DNA of 64,000 nucleotides from Ephemerocybe angulata (lineage: Eukaryota; Basidiomycota; Agaricomycetes; Agaricales; Psathyrellaceae): positions 1,798,001 to 1,862,000 of the forward strand of contig JAACJK010000001.1 in assembly GCA_013368325.1 (NCBI GenBank), read 5' to 3'. A program made the position numbers and the translations under genes. Below are positions 9,513-22,979 of the stretch, piece after piece (the stretch's first letter is position 1; each line of letters starts with the position of its first letter). The notes under the pieces were generated by a model. That model saw only the letters and a program-made list of their open reading frames with translations. It was not told the origin of the DNA and did no database searches.

Positions 9513-12500
9513 GCCCACCTTGAGGCGAGGTTGTGCACCAAGGAATATATAACATCCCAAGCCCGGACAAGATGCGCTCACTACCTCCTCCTCTCTCCTC
9601 TTCCTTTGCACCGATCGACTGACTGCTTGCTGGTCTCGTGCACTGGTACCAACATCCGCACATCACTATCATATGACACCCATCTCGACCCGTTCTACTT
9701 TATTCAACATATTAACGGCGACTCAGGAACCCTGCGCCGCACACACAACATACACACCATTTCAACGACCATTGCATCTTTCTTTCATATTTGGAAGAGC
9801 TGTACCACCAAAAGTTCACATCTCCTGCATTTTTCTTCATACATGACGCCGTTTTTCAAGCATTTTCCCCTCTCACCAACGAAATATCGCATTAGTTGAC
9901 CGCCCGCGTTTTTCGACTCGAAGAATCCGCCATTCCTCCCCGCGTCTCCCCTCCCGTCCAACCGACCAGCCATCAGCCTCCGCTCACCATACCTATCCCT
10001 GTTACTCATCCACCGTCTCTCAAGCCGGGCCGCTTGTTGCTTTGCTATACCTGCTCGCTGGCTTGCCCTGGTGCTTTCCCCTGCTGTGCGGAAAGATCAA
10101 GATGCTTTCCAACAACAACCTACTCACTACTCTCTTCGGCTTGTCGATCGCACTCACACACTCCTTCCTTCCCAAGTTCTCTGGCTACCCATACATTCTA
10201 TCCCCCCGGTGACCACCCACCCTACCACCCTCCTTCGGATTCGATCGGTTCTTTTGACGACAACGCTCCTTGCTTCATTCATCCAACTCTTGCTCCATCT
10301 GTGTTACTTTTCTTTTTAAATCTCTGGCTGCTTCTAACGAAATTTTATCGTTCCACGTTCATTCCTTTTTAAATATGTGTACTTGTATCAACCCCTGGAA
10401 TCCTTGCATCCCCTTACGCTCCTTGCATTTTTTTTTTTTGACTCGGTTCGGTTTTCTCTCGGACACATCGCCTATGCTCTTCCCGTTCCTTAATCTTTCT
10501 GTACCCCTGGCTGAGCCTTCGTCTTGACGAACACTTTCTTCCTTCATTTCTTCCCTTCTGAGTTCGCTTGGACGAGCATATACTCTACCTCTACTCCTCC
10601 GATCCCCATTGGTGCGCCTATGCGTACCCTCTCCTCTCACCTCTCTCTCCCTTTGATATTTGGAATATCTTCGAATTCTTCGAGTTGCTTTCCTGGCGGA
10701 AACTGCATAAAACCTCTTTTTCCCTTTCTCTTCCTTTTTCACCCTCCTTCGCTTCGCCCTTCTTCCTTTCTTTAGGATTTTCATTTTTGATTCTCACTTA
10801 CAATAAATTGTGCGCCTTCGGTTTCTGTTTCTATTTTATCCCCGTCGCCAGGGATGGTTGCTCAAAAGTGCCCTTCTCTGAGTGACTGGGTATCTGAGGT
10901 CGCTGACGTTCCGCTTCCAACACCTCCTTTCAGTTTACCTTTCCTCGTTCCCCCCCTCCCCTTCGATCCATTCTCTTTCTTTCTGTGTATATACATAGCT
11001 GTAGGATTAGCCCCTTGATAACACTGATATTGTACCATCCCCCTTAAAGCTTTTCTCTTTGATTTTACGAGGTTCAATAACCGTGAATCGAGGAGAATCA
11101 AGGTTCGGACGAGCGTTCATGCTCGACCTTCAAGTTCGATATCGTGTCCATTCAAGCGGACGGGCGTGCAAGGCGTCGACCGACCTGTTCATTCCGCCTA
11201 CAAGTTGCAACCTTCTTTTCTTCAAACATCTTCGACCTCCTCGCTGTTCCCTTCCTTCAACCTTCTAGAACACACCCATAACATGCTATCTTATTCAACC
11301 CCTACATCCTCCTCCTGCGCCGTTCGGACATTGTCTCCGTGTCAAGGCCGCGCGCGTCTCGTGCATGTCCCATTCCGAAGGTTCCATGTCTGCGCACTGC
11401 TAGCATTCTTTGGGTGGCACTTGCACGGACGTTTTATTACTGGCATTCATACCCCGGACTCTCGTCGTCTATCCTATCTACCTGACATCTAACCGTCGAT
11501 TCGGTCGACCGACCGTCTGCATTATTTACATAGCTATCTATCGACCTGTCTAGTCTTCCTGTCCGCGGTTGGACGTTTATTCTAGAGTCTGGACAATATA
11601 ATCATCTCCCGTTATCAATGAAAAAATACCGCTGTCGTCGTGCGAGGGGCTCGCAGGTGACCAACCGTTTCTTGTGCTTGCCTTCACGTTCCTCCCTTGG
11701 CCGGTTGGCCGACCAATGACCGACGGTATGGGGCAGGGGACAAGGATATGCCGGGTTTTAGAGTTGCATTGGCACCCCTGGGCTAGTCGGTTTGGGGAAA
11801 GGTTGATCTGGGATGGGAATGCATACCGTTGTCAGTAAAGACGTACATACATATGTACGTCGGTCGGGCGAGTGAGAATGGAGCGCGTGCGTATGCGCAG
11901 CCCGGGAGGTAGGCGAGCGAGCACCGAGCAGGGACGACATCCCAAGGGTCTGACGTCTAGCTTCCATTGGCAGCTACATACTTCCACAGGAGGCGAACGG
12001 AGGCCCCATGACGATGGTCTTCCATGCACACATACAGATGGCAATGCGCTCCGCCGTTCCCCCGAGCGGGAACGTGGTGATCTTCCACCCACAGGCTAAT
12101 ATTGTCAGACGCCTGGCTCTTGATCAGGAGCGTGAAGGCTGCTAGATTTTCGGCATAAATGTTGGGCCTCGAGGATGGACTCGTGTGTCCCGCTGTTACG
12201 AGGCGTTACGGCGCGGGCGTTTTGGATTCAATTGAAGTGCATACATAGGCGCATTCTGTTTGCGTATCTGCGGTATGACTCCGGGGCTGGTATGACCCCG
12301 GTTTTTGGAAGTGCCAAGACTCGGAGGAAGCCTGAGCGCTCAGCGCCCACCAATATGGGTGTAGGCGTAGACGTCTGCCACCCAGGCCTCAGTACCAAAG
12401 GATACTTAGGATAGATTTAGGAGCCTGGCCGTTACCGTCATACGTTGCGGTGATAGAGCGTACAAGAGCCTGTGTCATATAGCACTTGAATAGAACTCGA

Positions 12501-13482
12501 GAGCTTGAGAACGACGTTAACGCGTCATGATACAAATTCAATGACGACCTACCTGAGGTTGACACTGCCATAGGGAACGAATGAAGTGAGCTACAGAATG
12601 CACATATACACCTGGACCGTTCGCTTTGATTGCTCCTTGCGTCAGGAACTTGAAGGTGAGGCAAATGGGAGTGGATACGCACCACCACCAGGAGGGCGGT
12701 GATATCACAGAATACCTGTCAACGTAAAAGACTAGTCGACAGAGGGACAGAAAGAAGGCATTCAAGAAGATCCTCGTTCGCGAAGACTCGAGACCACGCA
12801 GTTATTCGTTATGCTCCGTTCCATGCCACGTCCGGACTAGCTTAAGAACCCAGCCAGAGCCATTGAGATAACGTAGGTGGGATGGAAGATCATATGGGAC
12901 AATAGGAAAGGGTCCCAAGGTACACGAGGTATTCCGGCTGTGGGGGAGGGGATAGCCTGCGCAGGACGGGGGGTATAGCCTTCCTTGGTAGTTTGAAAGA
13001 CGGGGGAAAGCGCCGCATTACGAAGTGATCCACGCGTTGACGGAGCCCGAGTCCTATGGGGGAGGCCGGTTTCCTCTTGTCGTTCTGTTATTCGTTTCGG
13101 ATGCCGTCTATTTCCAAGAGTTGCCAAAAGTAAGTGTCCCCGAAGTGTCCCGGCTCTTTCCAGTCAATCATAATACGAAGACACGAAGGTGCCGCTATAA
13201 GGTCAGGACACGCCGAGGATATAGTCTTGTTACATTCGTAAGCGCCTCTTGGGATTAGAGGTTCCATCTTCTGTTCGTCTCTTGGCTTTGCAGTATTCAG
13301 GACGTTAACAATGGAACACGGTATTCCAAGCCCGGTTATCATTCCAGGTGTTCCGAGTTTTTAGTGGTTTATTGGTCTATGGAAAGGGATATAGCAACAA
13401 TTCTTCGAAGGACCCGTCAGTACGCCGGTCCTCCAACAGAGAATAAGTCGGGCATACCTCGCTCCTCGATGAAAGCCGTCCT
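9513..13482. other. Gene-poor, pyrimidine-rich 4 kb stretch
   Basis: No coding model survives inspection across almost 4 kb, unusual for this dense window. From about 9,900 to 11,300 the plus strand is strongly C+T biased with long T and CT runs. That would suit a long leader, a trailer or an unannotated non-coding transcript. A 10-bp inverted repeat lies at 11840-11861. Short frames in the stretch overlap each other and show no domains. Confidence 0.5.
11840..11861. repeat. 10-bp perfect inverted repeat
   Basis: GACGTACATA, a 2-bp spacer, then TATGTACGTC. A dyad of this size could bind a dimeric regulator, but no gene start is adjacent, so no role is assigned. Confidence 0.7.
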
Positions 13483-13814
13483 CTACTGTGCCAGCTGCTC
13501 AGCTGCAATGGATTCCACCTGCTCAATCTGCTTTCGTCTTCTGTCCTGCAGGATCTTCTTCTTCTCGGCAATGATTTCACCAGCACGAATTTCCCATTGG
13601 TACGCCCAGTATCCGGCAAAGCCAAAGACGCCTGTAGCAACGGCGTGTCCTCCGGGGTCTGCAAAACGACAGGTAGTTAAGTTGTTGGCCGGTAAAAGTT
13701 GTAGTAATAGTTGCGCGCACTGGACATAAGGTTGCGCTGCATAATGCCGAGTTGAAGAACCCTGGAGGCAAATCCAAAGGTGGCGAATCCAGCGATGGTC
13801 GAGTAGAGGCCCAT
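13483..13814 (-). CDS. Small mitochondrial-type membrane protein, possible complex I accessory subunit
   Basis: Two exons (13814-13721 and 13658-13483) splice to 89 residues. The joint creates Asn in MSNPGGHAV. The N-terminus is a short hydrophobic helix (GLYSTIAGFATFGFASR), followed by a second hydrophobic segment (GVFGFAGYWAYQWEIRA) and a long charged C-terminal helix rich in Lys/Arg/Gln/Glu. This size and topology, two short membrane spans and a charged tail, are typical of fungal accessory subunits of respiratory complex I. I recall similar small fungal proteins but cannot name the subunit with certainty. The gene is compact and the splice gives a much better protein than any unspliced frame. 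Confidence 0.65.
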
Positions 13815-14046
13815 GGCAGCGAAGTAGAGTGTCTATACGTGCGACGACGACGAGCTCAACGAGCTCAACAGTGACCAGAGTTGTGTAAGGTTGATCCCGG
13901 AAGCGAACGCGATACAGCGCCAAATAACTAGCACAGCCCCCGTCGCGATCATTAAAGGTCCAAGCAGCTGTGCCGCCACTCCCTTGTCCACATCTTCCAA
14001 TCGATTTATATCTCTACTGCCATCTTGACCTTTTTACATACCCGAT

Positions 14047-15038
14047 ATGTCTGCAGAGGCCTCGTCTTCGTCGTTCATTACTGTCGAGCAGAAGCTCGCA
14101 ACAGCGAAGCAGAAGAAAGAGACTGCTGATCAGGCATTTAAGTTGGGGAACGTCAAGGACGGTGTGTTCTGTTAATCTCAACCCCGACTAACAGAATGCT
14201 CAAAGACTTTGGATAGCTCTTAGGTCTTACCATGAGGTATAACCATTCTAAACTCCTAACCAGTGCCTCCCTGAGTTTCTCACTGCGCAATGATTTAGGC
14301 GCTCATGTACCTCCTTGGTCTAGATAAGTTCGTATGATTTGTCTCGTGTCATCCATACACAGAAAAGTTGACTCTGTCTCAGAAATGCTTTGGCCAGCAT
14401 GGGAATGGCACCGCAGCCACCGTCTAGCACCGATGCCAAGGATGGCAAGGCCAAGGAGAAGACAGAAGTATGCCTCATGGCCTCGTCAGCTTTGTCGATT
14501 TTAACAGTTGTCTGCGCTTTAGGTCGACGAAATTGTAGAGAAGATCTACGCCAATATGTCTGCATGCCACTTGAAGAATGAAAATTGGAAGCGGGCAGTG
14601 GAAGCGGCAGACAAGGTATGCTTTGCTGTTAACCTTTGATCACGCCACCTAATGTTCTAAAACGTTCCATGAGGCTCTGGCGAAGAACGAGAATAACACC
14701 AAGGCCTTGTTCCGAAAGGGAAAGGCTCTGGGAGAACTAGGCTTCTATGAAAAGGCTGTGAAGGTTCTTGAGGATCTGAAGACGAAGAGCCCTGGTGGTA
14801 TGTTGTAAGAAACCATCAGTGCCCCTTTCAGTGCTAACTCCTATCCACAGAAGCGGCCAGCGTCGACGCAGAACTCGCCCGCCTCAAAGCTATCGACGAC
14901 GAGCGAGAGAGGGCACACAGGAAGAAGATGAAGGGTGCGTACCCAATTACCTCTCCTTGACCACGACTTCTGACCGCATTCACAGGCTTCCTTTCCAAGG
15001 ACAAGGCGAAAACCGCGTTCATTGAAGAAATCCCTTAA
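14047..15038 (+). CDS. Tetratricopeptide-repeat protein (co-chaperone-like)
   Basis: Eight exons (14047-14161, 14217-14236, 14299-14327, 14383-14467, 14523-14615, 14674-14797, 14851-14934, 14986-15038) close to exactly 200 residues. The layout is a first TPR helix pair (KETADQAFKLGNVKDALRSY), a low-complexity linker, a second TPR (YANMSACHLKNENWKRAVEA) and a third (NTKALFRKGKALGELGFYEK). A charged helix ends the protein. TPR arrays of this form bind the C-terminal peptides of Hsp70/Hsp90 in immunophilin-type and TTC-type co-chaperones, but no isomerase domain is present. Exons 2 and 3 are only 20 and 29 nt, which automatic gene callers could miss. Confidence 0.85.
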
Positions 15039-15152
15039 AATATACCCAGTCCCTCCATTCTCTGTTTGCTTTCAAGTTATCGGTGTACATCTGTCGTTTT
15101 CAAATTCATTGGCATTCACGTCTTCGACACTAGGGCTCGCAATCTTCCGCAT

Positions 15153-16517
15153 TTACGTCAACTTCACGATGTCCTGTGCAATGAAGTCATTGACATCGAA
15201 CCCGCCTACAGGTGCGCTCAACACTCCAGCTTTCTCGAGATAACTGTATGGGTGTTTCGTCGTTAACCTGGCTAGTCATCATCTCTCAAGTATGCTACTT
15301 ACCTTAGGGTATCGAGAATGACCTCCTTGGGAATCGCTAGACAGTCTTGGGGGTACTTGACTGTCTTAAGCCATGCCTGCGTGAACTTGGGTCAGCACTA
15401 CAGGCTGTGAGCCTGACGAAAACCAACTGACCTTGATATCCTCTTCTGGGTACCCAAACTTCGCCTTAATGAAGTCGACATTCTCCTTCTCTCGCTTCTG
15501 CTCCGAGTCAAATTCTCGAACGAATCCAGTCAACCTCTGTAGGATGTCTTTGACTGCTGACGGGTCTGCTCTCTCTGGGCTGCCAACGATGAGCCACGAT
15601 GGCCAGGGGGTAGGGACAGACCCAATCTAATGAGTCGACATTGCCGTACTTAGTGTGTCCGCTTGATAGGATATCTGGAGAAAACGTACGAATTTTGCTT
15701 TGCCTTGGTCAACCCAAGGCTTCGTCGTAAACCATTCCCACATAAACGCGCTTGTGGATCCGTCGTTTACAGAATCAATCAGGCCGTGAATATCGTTGTT
15801 CACTGTGTAGTACTCCCTATCGGCTGGGTGTTCCTCGGGCTATTATGGGATTTTCAGCGCACCTTGGAACTTCAGGTCATCCGTCGGCCATCCCTTCTGC
15901 AGTGCCATAACATACGCCATAACCTGACTTCCGCTTCCATTCCTTGAAATCCCGATGGTTGTATCTTTGAGGTCGTCGATATTCTCGTACTTGGTGTCTT
16001 TACCCGTGATGACTGCCCTGTTCCCGGATATCGTTAGGAAACCTTGCGAAAGAGACTGGCGCCTCGGCGATAGAAAGGGTGTACCAGTTCAGAGGTGTCG
16101 CAACGAAGCTCCCTACGAGTTTGTAGGCCTTGGAGCCTTTGGCAATTCCGGTGATTAGAGCATCAGTGAGGGCACTAGTCGTTGTGTGGTGAGGAGATAG
16201 CTTGAGGGGAATCAGGAGCGGGCATGACAGTACATTGCGACGTCGATCTCGTTGTTCGTGAGCCTGGAGATGATTTGACCTGTTCCGCCTGTAGTAAAGG
16301 TTTGCGTCATTCATTGAGCGCAGTTTTGCACGGAAAGAGAACCCAGTATCTTACTTGGGCATTCAACAAGCTCAAACGTCTTTCCCCCATCCTGCTCTGC
16401 CAGTTGAAGGAGGGGACTTGAAAAGTGTTCACGAACTGTTGCCCACGGTTTTGATCAGTTCCCAAATACTACCTCATGTTTGGGCTTGAGTTCACCATAT
16501 CCAATGCGCAGAACCAT
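15153..16517 (-). CDS. SsuA/NMT1-like periplasmic-binding-fold protein
   Basis: A multi-exon minus-strand gene. It starts MVLRIGYGELKPKHE at 16517 and ends DFIAQDIVKLT at 15153. Internal blocks read GGTGQIISRLTNNEIDVAM and ALTDALITGIAKG, then YKLVGSFVATPLNWYT, and downstream ENVDFIKAKFGYPEEDIK. The order matches bacterial-type substrate-binding proteins of the nitrate/sulfonate/thiamine-precursor group (type II binding fold), and similar proteins are known from fungi. No signal peptide is visible, so a cytosolic role in binding or making a small ligand is more likely than classic transport. Exon limits between the blocks are approximate. Confidence 0.65.
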
Positions 16518-16672
16518 GATGGTATAGACAAAGGGTAGAGTAGAGAGAGGGACGGTATTACTGCGACAAGCCGCCAATCGTCATTCTGGTAGTTTGATCT
16601 CCTTAATCAGCCTTCCGGGTCCTGGGATCTGTTCCGCTGCATCCCCATCCTGATCCGACCCCCTAAAATCTC

Positions 16673-19600
16673 CTAAGATGTCCCGGCCCATTTGGCGCTG
16701 AGGATGTCCTCTCTCGTTATACAACTCTCCGAGCAGAGTTTATTGAACAAACCACCCTTGTCATAGAGGCCTAGGGGTGTATCGAGTTCCTGCGCGCACT
16801 GGTTAGCGATTCTTCGATGGCATCTGATAGGAAACTCGAAATACTCACAATGATGCTCCCGCCATGCAAAACAAGAATCCTGTCGTAGGGGAGAACGGTT
16901 CGAATACGGTCTACGGCAGTTAGAAGGTGAGACAACACGTCTGATAAGCACGAGAAAGAGCTTACGAGCTATACAGATCAAGGTCCTTTCATTGAATTCT
17001 CTGTGAATGGCCCTCTGGACGTTTATGTCGGCTTCACAGTCGACAGATGCTCTGGTAAATGACATGAGGGGGACGCGGCGGATACGAGGAGGCGTTTACT
17101 CACGTTGCCTCATCGAGGATTATGATTCGCGAATTTCGCAACAATACCCTCACGACACTCAGGAGAGCACGTTCCCCGAGGCTTAGATTTGCCCCGTTAG
17201 ACTCGACGGTCGCATCCAGTTCGAGGCATCGTTTGCTATCTGGGCCGTTCTCCGCTCCGGTAAATGCGCGGACCAATGCGCAGCGAAGGGCATCATCTGT
17301 ATACTGCCCATGAGGGTCCAGGGCTGAGCGAATCGTGCCACCGAAAACGACAGGCTCCACGACCATAATTAGCTGGTACTTCACTGTTTCTTTTTTAGCT
17401 AGCACTGACCTGCTGGGGGACAAACGACAACTTGGAACGGAGGCCTTTTAAGGATAGATGAGAAATGTCAATCCTAAACCGAACCTGAGATTAGAACAGG
17501 ACCTCCATCCATGCATTAGACCTACATACCCGTCAATCTCAATCGTTCCTGTATACTCGACAATTCTCATTAGAGAATTGACGAGTGACGACTTCCCAGC
17601 CCCTGTTCTTCCTACAATGCCGACTTTTTCCCCAGGTTTAATCTCGATAGAGATATTACTTAAGGCGGCCGGGAGCCCTATCCGATAGTTCACAGAAACG
17701 CCCTGCAGTGAAACGGCACCCTTTTCCGGCCAGTTGTGAGGAGCCTGGATTCGTTCTTTCGTAGGTGCACCTTCTTGAATGAAAGACTGATCCAAAAAGT
17801 GGCACACTAGCAGACATGAGTATTCGCCTGTGTTCTTTGGGGGAAGACGGGCGTACTTCGTTCAACGGCATTCATCTGGGTCTCTACATCAGCTATTTGC
17901 CTCGTCAGAAGACCGCACATCTGGGTGAGGGTGGCTACGAGAAACGTCAGTGACAAATGATTCGACTTGAAAGGCGATCCGTCTTACTTGTGTACGTCAG
18001 GATTAATCCGATATGTGCCGCACTGACGCTCCCAACTCCTAAGACGGCACATAAAGCCACCTTTTGATCGCTTAGAGAAATCCTTCAAAAAGCCTGGATG
18101 ATGCTCACAGAAAATACCAAAACAGCCCCGCAGAAATCAAGGCGAACTGACAGCCACCTTTGGCTGGTCGCTGAGAGGAAGGACGCCCGATTTTGTAGGT
18201 CCAACAGTCGGTCGGTCTCGCCAATCGAGCGCTCGACTTGGTCATAGCTCCGTAAAGTCTGTAGCCCTATGATACCAGTCACATCAATAAGCGCCCAAGG
18301 TCAAAGAAGGCGCTTACCCGTTAAAGACTCGGTGATGTGTGCGTAAACGTCTGATCTTAGCATCGATTCTGGTTATGCGTCAGAGACAGTGGAAGTTGCG
18401 GATACTTTGGCATAGTACAGTACCTATTCTCTTTAGCTGTCCAGAAGTCCTGCGATAAACCCTGTGGAAGTGTTGATATCCAGTAAAGACAACCAGGGCA
18501 ACTGCGACTGATAGAGGTGAATCAGTGGAGGGTTTCATGTAATTCCGCTTGGGTTAGCTGCAGACAGACTTAGACGCGGCTGGACGAAGATTATGATAGC
18601 TATGGAGCCCAGGACGGTCCCAGCCGTAAGGCAGACTAGGTGGTAACACCTGTCAGCATTAAGCTAAGGGTCCCGAATCGAAATAACCCACGAGTCCTAA
18701 TAGACGCTGGAGTACAGTGAGTAAGTTCACCGCCTGTGCACAGATCAGGAGAACGTACACGGCAACTGGTTGTCAATTGAGTCTACATCCTTCCCAAGTA
18801 AACTAAGAATGCGGCCTCGGGGCTATGGTCAAAGTAAGTTCTGGTTCAATGGGGGGAGCGCAGTGAAATCTACCGTGGCCTCAATGAATGACATGGGTGA
18901 GTGAAGAATATTCCATAAAGCCTTGTCGTGGAGGCTCTGCGATGCCAGACATGCGATTGAATCCACCGTTACACCGCTATGATGCTGAAGTGAGTGCTAC
19001 GCGAATCATGGGCGAGTGAAAGAAACTCACAGGAAGTACGTGAAACAGGCCTGAAGAATACCGAACGCCGCATACAGAGCTTTGTAGAAGGTAAACGACT
19101 GGCTGTATGTACTGGTGCACGATTGAGCCAACAGAAGAAGGCAAGCATGGCCGAAAGGGACGTACTTCGACTGCCACCAGATCATAGTTCGGGAGCTAAG
19201 CATCTGACTACCCTGCATGAGTATCACAGCTATTGATATTGCAGGTGCAGACCAAAAGCCTTGACCAGCGGTGAAGTAGGCCTGATAGACTATAGGACAT
19301 ATGAGTCATGAGCATACCTAGTGTTTGTAGAATGATAATGACTTACCTTTGCAAGATGCATTTCTCTTGACCTGAGGGTTCTCTGATCCCATTCCACGAT
19401 TGGTGGCTGAGCTTACTTGTTCACTGATGGACTTTAAAGAACACCTGCCCGGCGGGTTGCAACCTTGGAGAAAAGGCGCGGCCTTTTTGCGTTTCGCCTT
19501 GGGCAGCATGGGAGGACTCGTCGCCGGATTTATTGAAGAGAAATTCGTTAAGTTCTCCAGGATACGGCCATTCTCGAGGTGGATGACAGTGTCACAATAG

Positions 19601-22600
19601 GGGAGTATATCCCTCCTGTTTGTGACCAGGAATACGGTCTTTTTCATTGACTTCGCGGCGCTCAAAATTGGCCCGCGGAGAATTGCATTTCCAACGCCAG
19701 GGTCGACTGTCGAAATGCTAGTCAGATCAAGTACGCGACCTCAAGTGGTACGTCGTAACTCACCTCCTGATAATGGGTCATCGAGGAGTAGAATATCACT
19801 GTCAAGGTAGAGCGCTCGTGCAAGAGCAATCCTCTGCTTCTGTCCACCGCTGACGGTAGCTCCATCTTCACCAATCTGTGGGCAAGCAACCCCCGTCATT
19901 AATAATGAAGGGATGTATTCGCACACACATACCTGCGTTAAGTCACCGTTCTCAAAAGAGTGGATGTCTTCGAGTAAGCCCACGTCCTTTAACACTTTCC
20001 AGTACGTCTCCCCGTGGAACACTCCTCCGAATACAATGTTATCCCTCTAAGTAAAATCAGACTCATGATTACCCGTGTTACGCGCCGAGCTTGTTTTCGA
20101 CTTACCAAAGTTCCCCTCCGAATCCATGGAACCTGTGGGCAATACGCGACCTTCCCGCCAAAAATCACTTCGCCGCACGTCCTGCGCATCTCACCAACGA
20201 GGCCCTGCAAAAGACTGGACTTTCCAGAGGCCACGGGTCCAACGATTGCGACAAGCTCCCCTCGAGTAACTTCAATGTCGATGTTTCGAAGGCAAAACGG
20301 AAGGGAGGTTCCAGTTTTGGGATCTGCCTTCGTAGCGGGCTCCTCCCATTCAAAACTGGCATCCCTCACCGATAATGCTAACCTTTGTTTGGAATCGATA
20401 ACCAGAGTTGGGCGTACTCCTGTAGTTTCTGCCGTGTACACGGTCGAAAGCCTCTTTAACGAGCCAATAGCATCCCCGGTGAGCGACAAAGCTCTAGGCC
20501 AAAAGGTCATTGGCTGCCTTAGAAGCTGACAGAGGTTTCTGATCAGGATTGTGCGTATGAAAGGCAATCTGTCGCATACCTGGAATAGATTTATAGACGT
20601 GAATAGGATAGCCAGGTCGAAGTCTCCACTTCGCGTGTATGCAAAGAAAGCGAGCGTAGCGGCCAGTACAGGGAGTGAGAATGCCAATGCCGCGTTTGCT
20701 GATTGAATGTTCTGAATCTGCTTCACGCCTGTTAGCTCCGCGCGTCGCAGTGCGGATATCCCTGTGGGCGACGACGTCAGTGGGATATCGGTAAGCCATG
20801 GAAATTGACGTACGTCGGAGAAACGGGAATTCAAGCGTATAACACTTGATAAAGTGCATGGAGCTGAGGGTTTCCACGAGGGATTTGGTTCTAAGCTCTG
20901 TGAGCTTGCTTAAGCGCTTTCGGATAAGAAATTGACGCCGGAGGATTCGTTTTTGAAGCGGGATTACTAGAAGAAAGATAGCGAAGCCGGCGAGCGCGGA
21001 GGGACCCAGCTGTAGTGATGTTTAGCTCCATTGACGACGAGAACGGTCTTCTCTCTTACATGAAGAAGAAGTATGGTCAGGCATATCGCCACTTGGATTG
21101 GGGATGCCCACACTGCCATCAATAAGTGACGGGCCAGCCGACACGAGAGCATTGGAGACGACTGACCTGGGTGCTGGGTGATATTCAGCCTTTGGTCAAG
21201 CTTGATGGAAGAGGGTACTCACAAACCACTGAGCACATGCTTCAACTCGACTGACATCCGTTGAGATATGGTTAATAATCGCCGCATTCGAGAGTTTGGT
21301 TCTGGATTTGTTGGTAAGGTTAACGGTCCTCCTGTAGACCGAGCTGACGAGGGCGGTCCGACTTAGAGTCCCAGCGACAATCGACCTCCAAAAGAACTGT
21401 CTGTTGTTAAAAAGGCGGCTTCCGCATTTTGATATACAATAACTTACCTGATGGTGGGCGAGGCTCGTCGAGATCGTCAGAAGGAGCAAACCAATAGCCA
21501 AAGCTATTCCCTTCAGCAATCGAGGGCCTTCTTCCGCCCTCTCCTGGGCTTTCGATCTCTCTTTCGCAAAGTTTATAATCGCTTTGATGAAAACGGGTCC
21601 CATCATCTGACAGATATCCGCGAATACCTATACCTTCTGTCAGCAAGGTTCGAGCAGCAACATACTTAAGACTGACTTTGCACAGCCCACCAATCCAGAA
21701 GAACGATCCGACAACCTCATTTAGTGCGCCCGGTAGACTTGGAGGGGCAGAGCCAGCTTCACTTCTCCAGCGCTGTTCCAGCCCTTCCTGAGTGTCGGAG
21801 GTTGCTAGAGTCCGTACATTCCACCAGATACGCCGTGAGCGTGAGGGAGCCGTGTCTCCAGTCGCGATTGACAGGGCTTCTTGTCTCCTGCGCTCCCAAG
21901 CGGCGTCGAGATGAGTTGAAAGGTATTCGGCAGACCTCTGGTCGTCGACCTTCCACAAGTCGGAGACTTCGAGTGACCTCTCGTTACCCAAAGTCTGAAA
22001 GCAATGATTAGGACCAGAAAATTGGATTATCGAGTGGTCTCCATACCACAATTGGGGTCAGCCATGAGTATGTAAGTCGCGAGAAGAGTGATTCTCTGTT
22101 TATCTAGCTTGTGGTCAGAATGATCCATGGAGCAGACTGGGGTTAAACTGACTGGCAACTCCCTCGTCTCTGCTCCAGAGGATGAAGACACATAGCGTGT
22201 TGATTTGTTCTTGAATTCGTTCTTGGTATCTCCGTTGGCTTTTGTGCTCCTTTGTCTGATTCCCCGAGATACGTTTGCTATTGCAGCGTGTTTCCTCATG
22301 TCCACCTAGTTAGTGGTTGGGTGCTCAATGCCCCTCTACGAGTAAAACTGGTTGGTCGAGCGCAAGGTTGTAGAAATGAGGGAGAGGTGCGAGTTCCAGC
22401 ACTTCGGAGTAGACCCAGCTTCTTCGAGGACTGTGAAACGTGGATGCAGCTTCTCACCCAGTTCTTGGGAAATGGACCTTCGGAACGTCATAAGAAGTAC
22501 GGTAACTCGGATTTATGCTGGTGATAGGCAACTTCTTAACAACCTGTTTTGTCGATTGAAGAAGAAGTAATATCTCACCTGGAGCCCAGAGCCACCGGGG

Positions 22601-22669
22601 AAGCTACATCGGAAAATCTCGAACTCTCGAACACCTTTCTCGCAATTCCTCTGTGAAGTTGCAGCCATT
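16673..22669 (-). CDS. ABC transporter, ABCC (MRP/YCF1-type) full transporter
   Basis: A highly interrupted gene (roughly 20 introns) whose conserved parts run in order on the minus strand. Before TMD1: [12 protein letters not shown], split by an intron from [14 protein letters not shown] (near 22,080-21,970). NBD1: Walker [10 protein letters not shown] (~20,240), signature [15 protein letters not shown] and Walker B DILLLDDP (~19,790-19,860). NBD2: Walker [10 protein letters not shown] (~17,600), degenerate-type signature [10 protein letters not shown] and Walker [10 protein letters not shown] (~17,110-17,200). The C-terminal end is [17 protein letters not shown]. Such proteins export conjugated or bulky organic anions from the cytoplasm or into the vacuole. 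The ATG at 22669 is tentative: the segment before the first conserved block could not be joined convincingly, so the presence of a TMD0 is undecided. Confidence 0.85.
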
Positions 22670-22979
22670 TCTTAAGAATTAGCCCTACGCGAGATGACTG
22701 GCATACCAGGGTCATGGTTCAGCTTCCATGGTATCACAGTCAGCCCTAGACGAGGATGCCTGCCGAGCCACTCATGCCAATGGTGGTTAGATAGTAGAAA
22801 CCGACCATACTCCGAAGAAACCGCCAACGTCGGACGCGCCAACGGTAGCGTGACAGGAAGACACGAACGTCACATCCGCACGTGCTTTCGTTACGTCTGT
22901 ACGTGACCCGAAGGATGCGGATCTGGGCGCTTACGCAGGTCCTTCTGAGTTCACAATCTTGACCAGTTCCACAACCACC
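22670..22979. promoter_or_regulatory. Divergent promoter region, ABCC transporter and GNAT-Mss4 gene
   Basis: About 310 bp between two divergently transcribed starts. No ORF is supported. A TGACGT/ACGTCA-like core pattern occurs (for example ACGTGCGGATGTGACG on the minus strand near 22,880), which is bZIP-like but unproven. Confidence 0.35.
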
